Assembly (NCBI GenBank): GCA_045611845.1
Contig: JAZKXZ010000004.1
Location: 1 to 64,000, forward strand
DNA from: Enterocola sp045611845
GTDB lineage: Bacteria > Bacteroidota > Bacteroidia > Bacteroidales > Paludibacteraceae
Reading direction: 5' to 3'
Length of the DNA stretch: 64,000 bases
In this document: positions 48,882 to 57,844 of the stretch, one piece after another
Layout: every line of letters starts with the position of its first letter
How positions within the stretch are numbered: position 1 is the first letter of the stretch
Program-made: the position numbers and the translations under genes
The notes under the pieces: generated by a model
Told to the model about the DNA's origin: nothing
What the model saw: the letters and a program-made list of their open reading frames with translations, nothing else
Database searches by the model: none

Positions 48882-51125
48882 CTAACCTATTATTTTAAAT
48901 TTCACAAACTTTAATATCATAAGTTTCACTCCGTGAGACTGGAAGTTTACTTTCATCTGACGACCAGAAGGTGCATCTAAAAGTTCTATCACTTGCCCCA
49001 CTCCAAAGTGACTATGCTCTATAATATCACCTACCTTCACTTTTGTGGCATCTGACGAAGCCATTGCACCTATTCCCACACTTGGTTTCACTAATTTTTG
49101 TAGGGTGCTAGTAACTGGTTTTGGTTGTGGTCTATTATAGTCTGAATATGAACTACTTATATGTGTAGGTCTTGGTCTATCCATGTTGCTACCTACATAT
49201 TCTAAGTAGTCTTGATTCATTTCTGTCAAGAATCTACTCTTTTCTGCATACATTGTTTTACCAAATCTCATTCTCCTTTGAGCATGAACTATGGTACAAC
49301 GTTTTGCAGCACGTGTTACAGCCACATACATGAGTCTTCTTTCCTCTTCCACTTCGCTTTCCGAAACCACTCTTGCAGAAGGAAACAATTCTTCTTCGGC
49401 TCCCACAATGAAAACATAATCAAATTCCAAACCCTTAGACGCATGCACAGTCATAATAGACACCTTGTCGGAATTTTCATCGTCTGTTTTATCTTGGTCG
49501 GTTTGAAGTGCTGCCTCAGATAAGAAACCAGACAAAGTAGCTTCATCGCCTGTTTCTTCTTGTCTTTCTTGATATGAGGCAATACTATTTATAAGTTCTG
49601 AGATATTTTCTTTAGCGTCTTCGCCCTCTTCTGTATCGTTACTATAAAGAGCAATTAGTCCACTAAATCCTAAAATCATTTTAGTAAGTTCTGTTAAGTC
49701 TAAATTCTTAACTTGATTGCGAATTTCTCTTATACCAGAAGTAAATGCTATTAGTTTTTTTGCCGCAGCAGACTTAATCTCTGTGCCAGACAAATCGTCG
49801 GTGGCTTCAAGTAGCGACACACCTCTACTCACTGCAATTTCTTTCAATCTTTCCAATGTGGTATCACCAATACCTTTCGATGGAGTTTTAATGGCACGAA
49901 GATAAGACTCATCGTCTTTTGGATTTACCACCAAACGTAAATATGCCAACATATTTTTCACAGACTTACGTTGGTAGAAAGAAAGAGAACCATAAATAGC
50001 ATATGGAATATCTGCTTTTCTTAGTTCATCTTCTATAAGTCTAGATTGTGCATTGGTTCTATATAGCACCGCAAATTTCTTGTATTCTGAGCCCACCTCA
50101 CTCTTAATGCGTAAGATTTGACGCGCCACAAGTTTTGCTTCATCCACATCGGTTTCAGGATTATATACCCTCACCAAATCTCCAGTGCCATTGTTAGAAA
50201 AAATAGTTTTAGGAATTCTGTTATTGTTTTTTTCTATCAATGAGTTTGCTGCATTAACAATATTGCCTGTAGAACGATAATTTTGTTCCAACTTAAACAA
50301 TTTTGCCTCTGGGTAATTGTTTTGAAACTGAAGTATGTTGTTGATATCTGCTCCACGAAACGAATAGATACTTTGAGAGTCGTCACCCACCACACATACT
50401 CTATGATGTTTTTCTGCCAGAAGCTTAATTATCTTATACTGAGCCATATTTGTGTCTTGATACTCATCTATAAGAATAAACTGAAATCTTTCTTGATACT
50501 CTGCAAGCACTTCTTGTTTTTGTGTGAACAATTTATAAGTGAGTAGCAACATATCATCGAAGTCGATAGCATTTGCTATTCTACATCTTTCCACATATTC
50601 TTTGTAAATGTCTTTTATACGTGGAATTCTATGAAGCACATCGTATGTTACGCCAGTTTTATCGGTATATAAATCTGGTGTAATTAATTTGTTTTTTGCA
50701 GATGAAATTCTACCCATAACCACATTTGTAGTATAGGTTTTATCATCCAATTCAAATTGCTTAACTATACTCTTGATAAGATTTTTTGAGTCTGCTGTGT
50801 CGTAAACAGTAAAATCTTTGGTTAAGCCCACATATTCATGATTGTCTTTTAGAATACGAGAAAATTGTGAGTGAAAAGTTCCCATAGCCACATATCTTGC
50901 AGATTGTGACCCTACCATATCCACAATACGAGACTTCATCTCTTTTGCAGCTTTGTTGGTAAATGTAAGAACAAGAATAGAATTTGGGGCATAACCCTCA
51001 CGAATAAGTTGCGCCACCTTGTATGTAAGCACACGTGTTTTACCCGAACCTGCTCCCGCAATAATAAGAGAAGGTCCGCTATTGTACATTACAGCTTGAT
51101 ATTGACTTTCGTTTAGGGTATTCAT
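48882..51125 (-). CDS. UvrD/PcrA-type DNA helicase
   Basis: This 747-residue superfamily 1A helicase has AGAGSGKT (23-30), the DEYQDTN Walker B, QNYRS and VSIMTVHASKGLEFDYVFIVG motifs. It ends in a small Tudor-like domain (VKVGDIIEHSHFGVGQVIEL) typical of PcrA. It unwinds DNA 3' to 5' in repair and replication restart. It is the first gene of a minus-strand run with the TonB receptor, M48 protease and cinA genes, separated from the upstream ppiD-like gene by a terminator. Confidence 0.95.
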   Translation of the reverse strand: MNTLNESQYQAVMYNSGPSLIIAGAGSGKTRVLTYKVAQLIREGYAPNSILVLTFTNKAAKEMKSRIVDMVGSQSARYVAMGTFHSQFSRILKDNHEYVGLTKDFTVYDTADSKNLIKSIVKQFELDDKTYTTNVVMGRISSAKNKLITPDLYTDKTGVTYDVLHRIPRIKDIYKEYVERCRIANAIDFDDMLLLTYKLFTQKQEVLAEYQERFQFILIDEYQDTNMAQYKIIKLLAEKHHRVCVVGDDSQSIYSFRGADINNILQFQNNYPEAKLFKLEQNYRSTGNIVNAANSLIEKNNNRIPKTIFSNNGTGDLVRVYNPETDVDEAKLVARQILRIKSEVGSEYKKFAVLYRTNAQSRLIEDELRKADIPYAIYGSLSFYQRKSVKNMLAYLRLVVNPKDDESYLRAIKTPSKGIGDTTLERLKEIAVSRGVSLLEATDDLSGTEIKSAAAKKLIAFTSGIREIRNQVKNLDLTELTKMILGFSGLIALYSNDTEEGEDAKENISELINSIASYQERQEETGDEATLSGFLSEAALQTDQDKTDDENSDKVSIMTVHASKGLEFDYVFIVGAEEELFPSARVVSESEVEEERRLMYVAVTRAAKRCTIVHAQRRMRFGKTMYAEKSRFLTEMNQDYLEYVGSNMDRPRPTHISSSYSDYNRPQPKPVTSTLQKLVKPSVGIGAMASSDATKVKVGDIIEHSHFGVGQVIELLDAPSGRQMKVNFQSHGVKLMILKFVKFKIIG

Positions 51126-51143
51126 AATTTTGTTATTATTGAC

Positions 51144-51175
51144 AAAAAAAACCGAGATTTTAACCTCGGTTTTTA
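51144..51175 (-). terminator. Terminator of the PpiD/SurA-like gene
   Basis: AACCGAG (51150-51156) and CTCGGTT (51165-51171) pair around an 8-base loop and extend with A/T pairs. On the minus strand a T-run follows (complement of 51144-51150). Confidence 0.85.
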
Positions 51176-51194
51176 TTTTTTATTATTTCTCCGA

Positions 51195-53249
51195 TTAATA
51201 GAAATTGATACGATTGTCGTCAACTTCTGTTTGATCTTTAAGTGATTCAAAAATCATCATTTGATATGGAGTACGAGAAGATAAATTTCTAATTTCGTGT
51301 TCAAAATCTATTTCTCCTGCAGCTGGAGCATTGTTTAGTTTAAGTACATAAACACCTGCGTTACCTGCTACAAACTTAATATCGTTATTTGCTATTAAAC
51401 TTGGAATAGCACCAGCTACTTTAGGTTCTTTACCAATACCTGGGATGAATGCGCTATTCATAGAAGCGTTGTCTGCAGTTTTCACAGCACCTAAATCTGA
51501 GATATATTTAGAATCACCCAGTTTAGATTTTAAATCTGCTATAATGATTTCTGCTTTTTTAGCATTCATAACAGCTAGTTTCACGTCAGATTTAACTGCT
51601 TCTAAAGATTTTTCACCTTTAGGAGCTACTTCAGAAATCATTACTACTACAAATCTATCACCACATTCAAATACTTGATCAGCAACATCGCCTTTTTCGT
51701 TTTGGAATGCCCAACGAACAATTTGACGTGAATCTTTTAAGTCTGAAACTGTATTATCTATGTTTTTAACTTGAATAGAACGTAGGAATAAACCTTCTTC
51801 TGCTTTTGCGCTATCAACAAACGCTTTAGAATCAGAGTTTTTAGCGATATATTGGCTAGCATTATTGTAAATGATACCGTATGTTTGAGAGCTAGCTTCT
51901 ACTTTACGAGAAACCACACATAGTTTAACTTTTTGTACTGGTTTTGTAGCTTCTGTGATTTCTACAATTTGAACCATTCCAGAGAATGGGAATGAGAATA
52001 CTTTTTTCACTTTACCTTGGAAGCAAGCTTTGCTGAATTCTACATCGAAGTCACCTTCTTTCATCCAACCAAGTTCACCACCAGTTTGAGAAGTACCAGC
52101 TAAAGAATTATTTTTAGCAAGTTCTGCAAAGTCTGCACCAGATTTTAGAGCAGCCATAATGCTATCTGCTTTAGCTTGATTTTGTACTAAAATATGACGT
52201 ACTTTAATAGAGTCTGGAGCAACAATACCTGTTTCTACTATACGAGCCATTTTATATGTATTACCATATAATTTAGGACCAATAAAGTCACCTGCTTTAC
52301 CAGAGAACGCAAAGTCACGTAGATCTGAATCTACATTATTTTTGCTTACTGCAATATCTTTGTATGGTTCGTCTGAGTTTTGGTTACATACACCAATAAA
52401 ATCTTTTGAAGTTGCAAATTCATCTTGTAAACCTTCAATCCAAGATTTCACATCAGCATAATCTTGTTCTGATGCAACAACTGGGAATGTTAGATAGTTG
52501 ATAGTACGAACTTCTTCTGCATTATTGTAAAGATTGATATTAGCTTTATAATATGCTTTAATTTCGCTATCAGACACTGATACAGAAGAATCTGCTACTG
52601 TGTAATAAGGTTGTGTGAAATAGCTAATATTTGCTACTTTTTTAGCTTCAAACGCTGCAGCAGCATCTAAATTGCTATAGTTGAAAGAGCTAGATACTAA
52701 TACATTGTATTTGTCTTCCAACATTTGTTGTTTAATATTGCGTTTGATAAATGACCAATATTTAGCAAGGTCGCCATTTGGTTCTTGGTCGATAGCAGAT
52801 AGTAAATCGAAAAGAATTGATTTATCATAACCTCCCTTTTCTGCACTATAGAACATACGAAGTTGGCTCATCATAGGATGAGGAACGTCGGCTGTTAATT
52901 GTTTTGAAATTTCTTCATCAGATACTACAATACCAAGTTCTTCGCATTGAGCACCAATGATTTGTTCATGCAACATAGTATTCCAAACAGAAGTTTGCAC
53001 ACTACGTGTAGTATTTTCGTCTAAATTACTTTGACCCATTTCTATTTTGTAGAATGTAGTCATTTCATCGATACGAGCTTCATATTCTTGAATACTAATT
53101 TCATTACCTTCTACAGTTGCAACTGCAGTACGGCTTTCGCCGAATACTGTTTGAAAATCAATACCTCCTAAAATAAATGCTAATAAAGAGCCGCCTATCA
53201 CAACACTTAAAAGCACGCCTCTTTTTCTAATGTTTTCTAATGTAGCCAT
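51195..53249 (-). CDS. PpiD/SurA-like peptidylprolyl isomerase
   Basis: This 684-residue protein has one N-terminal membrane helix (about 12-32), a SurA-N-like chaperone region (about 40-240) and a parvulin domain (about 345-435, VRHILVQNQAKADSIMAALKSGADFAELAKNNS). A further region of about 230 residues may be a degenerate second rotamase. It should be anchored in the inner membrane and assist folding of periplasmic and outer-membrane proteins, alongside LptC and the outer-membrane protein encoded upstream. It stands 79 bases after lptC with a possible promoter of its own. Confidence 0.88.
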   Translation of the reverse strand: MATLENIRKRGVLLSVVIGGSLLAFILGGIDFQTVFGESRTAVATVEGNEISIQEYEARIDEMTTFYKIEMGQSNLDENTTRSVQTSVWNTMLHEQIIGAQCEELGIVVSDEEISKQLTADVPHPMMSQLRMFYSAEKGGYDKSILFDLLSAIDQEPNGDLAKYWSFIKRNIKQQMLEDKYNVLVSSSFNYSNLDAAAAFEAKKVANISYFTQPYYTVADSSVSVSDSEIKAYYKANINLYNNAEEVRTINYLTFPVVASEQDYADVKSWIEGLQDEFATSKDFIGVCNQNSDEPYKDIAVSKNNVDSDLRDFAFSGKAGDFIGPKLYGNTYKMARIVETGIVAPDSIKVRHILVQNQAKADSIMAALKSGADFAELAKNNSLAGTSQTGGELGWMKEGDFDVEFSKACFQGKVKKVFSFPFSGMVQIVEITEATKPVQKVKLCVVSRKVEASSQTYGIIYNNASQYIAKNSDSKAFVDSAKAEEGLFLRSIQVKNIDNTVSDLKDSRQIVRWAFQNEKGDVADQVFECGDRFVVVMISEVAPKGEKSLEAVKSDVKLAVMNAKKAEIIIADLKSKLGDSKYISDLGAVKTADNASMNSAFIPGIGKEPKVAGAIPSLIANNDIKFVAGNAGVYVLKLNNAPAAGEIDFEHEIRNLSSRTPYQMMIFESLKDQTEVDDNRINFY

Positions 53250-53281
53250 TTTGCTATGAATATTTTTAAAAATTTAGATTG

Positions 53282-53289
53282 CGAAGATA
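53282..53289 (-). promoter_or_regulatory. Possible -7 element of the PpiD-like gene
   Basis: The minus strand reads TATCTTCG, the same one-off variant of TAnnTTTG seen upstream of moxR, and in both cases it is followed by CAA. It is 32 bases upstream of the start. No -33 box is evident. Confidence 0.4.
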
Positions 53290-53328
53290 AGAATTTTTTT
53301 AAATAATAACCACTTTTTTCTTAGATTT

Positions 53329-53913
53329 TTATTCAGTTTCCTCTTCTTCGTCTAGAGGAATAATTCCTTGTGGTTTTAGCACAGTGTACTTGGTTAATCT
53401 TTGATTAGATTCCATTCCTAAGCCTGTGATTATCTTATCTTCTTGAGTTATTTTTACAAATTTATCTGTAAATATCCTGTCTTCTTTCTGATGAACATAT
53501 AAAACCTCTGATTCAAATCTTTCACCATCAATATTTATTGCATATACAGAATCTGAAAGAACCCATTCTTCAAGTTCTGTGTAGTAGATAGCCTTATTTG
53601 CATCTACTTCTGAATGAACTTCTAGATTTTCATCAAACTGCTCTAAATGAAGACCTTGTGGAAACTCCCAGGTAGGTTTTGCCTTTTTATCATACACCAA
53701 CCATTCTGGCGTTACCACTCTAAATCTTGTAATTCCTGAGTCCGACACCAATGTAGTTACATTGTACGACTTCATTACTGCAGCAGAATCTCTTTCTGAA
53801 CCTAATACAGCAGTATTTTCCACTGAAGAAGAACAAGATTGTAAAACAAGTATAACGATTGCCGAAAAGGCAACCGTTATACAAAAACTTATATTTCTAT
53901 ATAGTGTTTTCAA
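53329..53913 (-). CDS. lptC: LPS export protein LptC
   Basis: This 194-residue protein has an N-terminal hydrophobic segment with lipobox-like LQSCSSS (about 25-31), then the LptC beta-jellyroll (YDKKAKPTWEFPQGLHLEQFDENLEVHSEVDANKAIYY). LptC is the periplasmic, inner-membrane-attached part of the bridge that carries lipopolysaccharide to the outer membrane. It follows the TPR gene by 2 bases. The acidic C-terminus (DEEEETE) is a little unusual. Confidence 0.88.
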   Translation of the reverse strand: MKTLYRNISFCITVAFSAIVILVLQSCSSSVENTAVLGSERDSAAVMKSYNVTTLVSDSGITRFRVVTPEWLVYDKKAKPTWEFPQGLHLEQFDENLEVHSEVDANKAIYYTELEEWVLSDSVYAINIDGERFESEVLYVHQKEDRIFTDKFVKITQEDKIITGLGMESNQRLTKYTVLKPQGIIPLDEEEETE

Positions 53914-53915
53914 TG

Positions 53916-55265
53916 TTAGTCGCGGCAGCGAACGCTTTCATTAATAATTCCACCTACAGTAAAGCTAGAGCCTGGAGAAAGTTCTGGTTTGAAGAACACT
54001 TCTTCTTTAGTTGGATAGAATTTACGATAAGAGTTGATTAAAGTGTTTGCTTTTTCAGCTAGTTCTGGTTCTAGAGATTTAGCTGTTTGTAATTTATCAA
54101 CTGCAGCCCAGAATTTTGTTTTATTTAAGATTGGATCTTCTGGATATGGATCTACAGTAGCATAAATAGTTGCTAACAACATATAAGGTTCACCTTGTTT
54201 TGAATCAAATGAGATAGCTTGAAGTGCAGCAGATTTTGCTTCTGCATAGCGTTTGTTTTTATATAGTGCGTTAGCTTTTTCGATTGCGTATGTATATTTT
54301 AAAGAATCTACTTGTTCTAGTTGAATAGCTTCATTGTAGAAGTTAACAGCGTTTGCATATTCTTCTTTTTTGAATGCTTGACGAGCACAACCAACAGCTG
54401 TTTTTGCAACTGGATTTAGAGCGTGTGCGTATCTAGATGCTGTAAAGTAGATTTCAGATTCTTTACAATCTGCTTTGTCGAAAATATTGATAATTTTTTC
54501 TAGTTCTGCATCGTTAGCTTTGTTTTCTTCTACTTTTGTAGCAAATACACCTTCTAGTGTAGAGCAGTCTGCAGCACCAGAGTTGATAAATAGAGCATTT
54601 AAGTTGTTTCTTGTAATAGTATATGCTTCTTTATATTTGTCTGCTTTTGCAATACGTGCGTCAACCATATCACCTAGTTCTAGATAAGCATTGATAAAGC
54701 TTTCGCTATATTTAGCTTTATCTGATTGATAACGTGCTTCTAAAAGTTCGAAGTATTTTTGAATAACATCACTATCAGCATTAGATTTACCATAGTTTAC
54801 AGCTTGTTCCAACCATGGTAGAGCCATTGTTAAATAGTCTTTTTCTGGAGAATAAGCAATATAATCCATTGCTTGACGACCACGAATCCATGCTTCTGGA
54901 TATTTTTTATCGTTACCGAAGTATTTAACACGTTGGTCATAACATTTCATTAAGTCTTGAAACCAAACTGCTTTTTTTGCAGCATCAGTTTCTTTAGCCA
55001 TTTTATAAGAAATCAAATATGCACCTTGGCTGTATAAAGTACGACCAGCTGCAATAGGACACTCATCAAAAACCACTTTCCAGCTATCATAAGCTAAATC
55101 ATAGTTTTTAATTTTGTAGTAATTGGTGTAAAGACTTAAGTTTTCTAAACAACGAATACTGTCTTCGCCAGTACCAAACTTGCTTCCATCTTCGATACCT
55201 TTAACAGCAAAAGATGGCAACGCCACCATTGTAGCAATTGCTAATAATAATGTTTTAATTTTCAT
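53916..55265 (-). CDS. Periplasmic TPR-repeat protein
   Basis: This 449-residue protein has a signal peptide (about 1-20) and at least four tetratricopeptide-like repeats (for example YANAVNFYNEAIQLE and YTYAIEKANALYKNKRYAEAKSAALQAI, residues 290-360). It ends SPGSSFTVGGIINESVRCRD. No catalytic motif is present. The same position, between an outer-membrane protein gene and lptC, is held by a TPR protein in other Bacteroidales. A scaffold role in envelope assembly is inferred. Confidence 0.8.
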   Translation of the reverse strand: MKIKTLLLAIATMVALPSFAVKGIEDGSKFGTGEDSIRCLENLSLYTNYYKIKNYDLAYDSWKVVFDECPIAAGRTLYSQGAYLISYKMAKETDAAKKAVWFQDLMKCYDQRVKYFGNDKKYPEAWIRGRQAMDYIAYSPEKDYLTMALPWLEQAVNYGKSNADSDVIQKYFELLEARYQSDKAKYSESFINAYLELGDMVDARIAKADKYKEAYTITRNNLNALFINSGAADCSTLEGVFATKVEENKANDAELEKIINIFDKADCKESEIYFTASRYAHALNPVAKTAVGCARQAFKKEEYANAVNFYNEAIQLEQVDSLKYTYAIEKANALYKNKRYAEAKSAALQAISFDSKQGEPYMLLATIYATVDPYPEDPILNKTKFWAAVDKLQTAKSLEPELAEKANTLINSYRKFYPTKEEVFFKPELSPGSSFTVGGIINESVRCRD

Positions 55266-55305
55266 AATACTATATATTTAAGTTATTTTCCTCTCTTTAG
55301 ACCTA

Positions 55306-56553
55306 TTAATTGAATCTACGTTTAACGAACCAACGTTCATTTAGTGAAACACCTATGCCTATTTTACCATATTGTTCTACTAAACCAATATTTTTAACAC
55401 TACCTTGTTGGCCATATTCAAGGTGAAGATTGAGTGTTGTTTTTGTATTTGGAAGTGGGAAACCTATACCACATGTTATAGCCCATTTATTATAATCACT
55501 TCCATTTACTTTAGCGTATGAATTAGAAAAGTTTGCACCTAGTCTAAATCTCATTTGTTCCACATAAGACTTAGACATAGGATTGTGCACATATTCAGCC
55601 CCTAACGCATATACAAATCTGTCTGTAAACGCATTTTCTTTAGAATAATATTTCACTTTTGAAAGCTCCATCCAAGTAACATCTGCACCTATAAGTAATT
55701 TATTATTCCACAAATATGATACACCAGCACCTACTGTTTGAGGATATTCAAACTCGTATGCTGTTTTATCCTGGTCGGTAATATTTGTTGTTGATGTTAC
55801 CTCTGTGGTATTATTCATTGGCAACTTCATAGAATATGTACCACCTATTACTAATTTATCGTCTGCACCAATTGGTTGATGATATTGAATACCAAAATCA
55901 CATTGCCATGCATTCACATAAAGTGCATTTTGATATACAGTTGGGTTAAATAGTGTTTCCTCTGGAAATGTTACTTCTCTATATTGGAATATATTTCCAA
56001 AAAGGTATCTACCATTTACCCCTATGGCAACCCTATCACATATATCAAAAGACAAACCAAGATATACTTGTGTTATACCTCCTTTACCATAGAAGTATTG
56101 TGACACTTGCAGCGAATCTTCATAATCGTATGAAGGTTGAACATCAGTAAACTTATATTCGTAACCTACAATTGTAAGTGGATTAACACCAAAACTGATT
56201 GCAGCCCATTCTGCTAGTGGCATTTGAAATGCTACATAGTCTATATTACCTGCAAATTGTGTATTACGTCCTGCATTTGTTTTCGCCCCATCTATCACAC
56301 CAGATAGTCCTAAGTCCATCATAAATGTTAAACTATCTATTGAGCTGTACGAAGCAGGGTTTGATGGATTTATTACTTTATTGGTTCTCATACCATAACC
56401 TACTCCACCCATAGAAAGCAATGCACCAGATACTGGATTTTGGAATTCACCATATCCATATCTAGAAAAAGCAGAAGTAGTTCCTGCTGCAAAAGAAGCA
56501 GAAACCGACAAAATTATACCTAAAACTATATATGCTAGTCTCTTAATATACAT
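55306..56553 (-). CDS. Outer-membrane beta-barrel protein
   Basis: This 415-residue protein has a signal peptide (about 1-22), then SRYGYGEFQNPVSGALLSMGGVGYGMR and a long series of alternating strands, ending RWFVKRRFN. It looks like an outer-membrane barrel of the broad FadL/PorV-like type, common in Bacteroidota beside coaX and lptC. Its ligand is unknown. The start overlaps the coaX stop by 19 bases. Confidence 0.8.
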   Translation of the reverse strand: MYIKRLAYIVLGIILSVSASFAAGTTSAFSRYGYGEFQNPVSGALLSMGGVGYGMRTNKVINPSNPASYSSIDSLTFMMDLGLSGVIDGAKTNAGRNTQFAGNIDYVAFQMPLAEWAAISFGVNPLTIVGYEYKFTDVQPSYDYEDSLQVSQYFYGKGGITQVYLGLSFDICDRVAIGVNGRYLFGNIFQYREVTFPEETLFNPTVYQNALYVNAWQCDFGIQYHQPIGADDKLVIGGTYSMKLPMNNTTEVTSTTNITDQDKTAYEFEYPQTVGAGVSYLWNNKLLIGADVTWMELSKVKYYSKENAFTDRFVYALGAEYVHNPMSKSYVEQMRFRLGANFSNSYAKVNGSDYNKWAITCGIGFPLPNTKTTLNLHLEYGQQGSVKNIGLVEQYGKIGIGVSLNERWFVKRRFN

Positions 56554-57275
56554 TTATTATATCTTAAAATTTCGTTCAAACCCATTAATAGTAGATTTGA
56601 AACTACAAAGATGCTACTTTTTACTGTTTTTTCAAAGAAAAAAACGTCTCCACCCGTTAAAAAAACTGAAAGATTTGCATTTTTCTTCAATATTTCGGAA
56701 ATATAACCCTCAATTTCAAATTCTATACCCCTCATAACACCTGCCATCATTGCAGAAGCTGTATCATTTCCGAGCAATCGTTCTTCCTCTCTGGCCTCTA
56801 AAAGTGGAAGTTTATTGGTATAATTATTCATAGCGCGCAAACGCATATTCACTCCTGGCGCTATATTTCCACCTTCATATTCATTTGAAGCATTTACAAA
56901 ATCGTATGTTATTGCAGTGCCCATATCTATCACAAGTAGTGGTGTATTTGGGCAAAGCATATTTGCTCCCACTGCTGCGGCAATTCTATCTAAACCTAGA
57001 GTGTGTGGTGTAGAATAATTGTTTTTAATTGGCAATTTTGTTGAAGAATCTAATCTAATATAAAATGAAAAATTAGACTTTAGATAATCTTCTACCTCGT
57101 TAGAAACAGCCACCACAGAACACAACAATACACTATCTATCAGGTATTTACCCTTTATCTCATTTATTGTTTGCTCGCTATAATTATCCCAAGTAAAAAT
57201 CTCTAAGATTTCATTACTTTCAGAGAAAACAGCTGCTTTTATCTTAGTATTTCCAAAGTCTAATACTAAATTCAT
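56535..57275 (-). CDS. coaX: Type III pantothenate kinase
   Basis: This 246-residue ASKHA-fold kinase catalyses the first step of coenzyme A synthesis. Motifs include LVLDFGNTKIKAAVF (about 3-17, phosphate 1), TLGLDRIAAAVGA (about 92-104) and LLVIDMGTAITYDFV (about 114-128, with the catalytic Asp). Length is normal. The start overlaps the exosortase stop by one base and the end overlaps the outer-membrane protein gene by 19 bases. Confidence 0.94.
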   Translation of the reverse strand: MNLVLDFGNTKIKAAVFSESNEILEIFTWDNYSEQTINEIKGKYLIDSVLLCSVVAVSNEVEDYLKSNFSFYIRLDSSTKLPIKNNYSTPHTLGLDRIAAAVGANMLCPNTPLLVIDMGTAITYDFVNASNEYEGGNIAPGVNMRLRAMNNYTNKLPLLEAREEERLLGNDTASAMMAGVMRGIEFEIEGYISEILKKNANLSVFLTGGDVFFFEKTVKSSIFVVSNLLLMGLNEILRYNKCILRD

Positions 57276-57841
57276 TATTTTCTAATTTTTTCTTCCCAAA
57301 ACACCCAAAACATGAAAATAACAAAATAGAATACGTATTTTGAAAGTTCATGGAATAAATCGAAATTATTTGGATAGTGTTCAAATAATGCAATTAAAGC
57401 AGAGATTCTAATTACGTTTAGAATCCAAATTAATAAAATTCCTAATGGAATAAACCACAATTTGTGTTTTTCACTTCCTGGATAAAATGCTATAATGCAG
57501 AAGAATACAAACATTTGTTTTAGTCCAGAACAACTCCAAACTATTTTTACCAAAGAAGAAATTTCTTTAACATACACAGAGTTTTTAAGCATTACTACAT
57601 CCATGTTGAACACATCGTGTATGAGCCAATACACTTGTGATGATAAAAACTCAACAGCATTATTAAACAAAAATGATAAATCATAACTTCTCCATAAAAA
57701 GATTTGTGGTAAACCACGTAAATCTTTACCTTCTATGAAACTAAATTTCCACGCAAAGTGAGCCACTAAAAGAATGACAACAAAATATGCCACCCCTTTT
57801 AAATATGAATATTTCTTTAATAATTCCTTAATTTTTTCCAT
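57275..57841 (-). CDS. Small exosortase/archaeosortase-family protein
   Basis: This 188-residue protein has about five to six membrane helices and the conserved triad of the family: Cys104 in VWSCSGLKQ, Arg145 in LNVIRISAL, and His164 in FHELSKYVFY. Exosortases are membrane transpeptidases that cut C-terminal sorting tripartite tails (short motif, helix, basic end) and attach the protein elsewhere. It lies 3 bases after tsaD and overlaps coaX, so it is part of a housekeeping transcript. No protein in this window has a matching C-terminal tail, so the substrate is unknown. It is shorter than typical exosortases. Confidence 0.83.
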   Translation of the reverse strand: MEKIKELLKKYSYLKGVAYFVVILLVAHFAWKFSFIEGKDLRGLPQIFLWRSYDLSFLFNNAVEFLSSQVYWLIHDVFNMDVVMLKNSVYVKEISSLVKIVWSCSGLKQMFVFFCIIAFYPGSEKHKLWFIPLGILLIWILNVIRISALIALFEHYPNNFDLFHELSKYVFYFVIFMFWVFWEEKIRK

Positions 57842-57844
57842 GTC

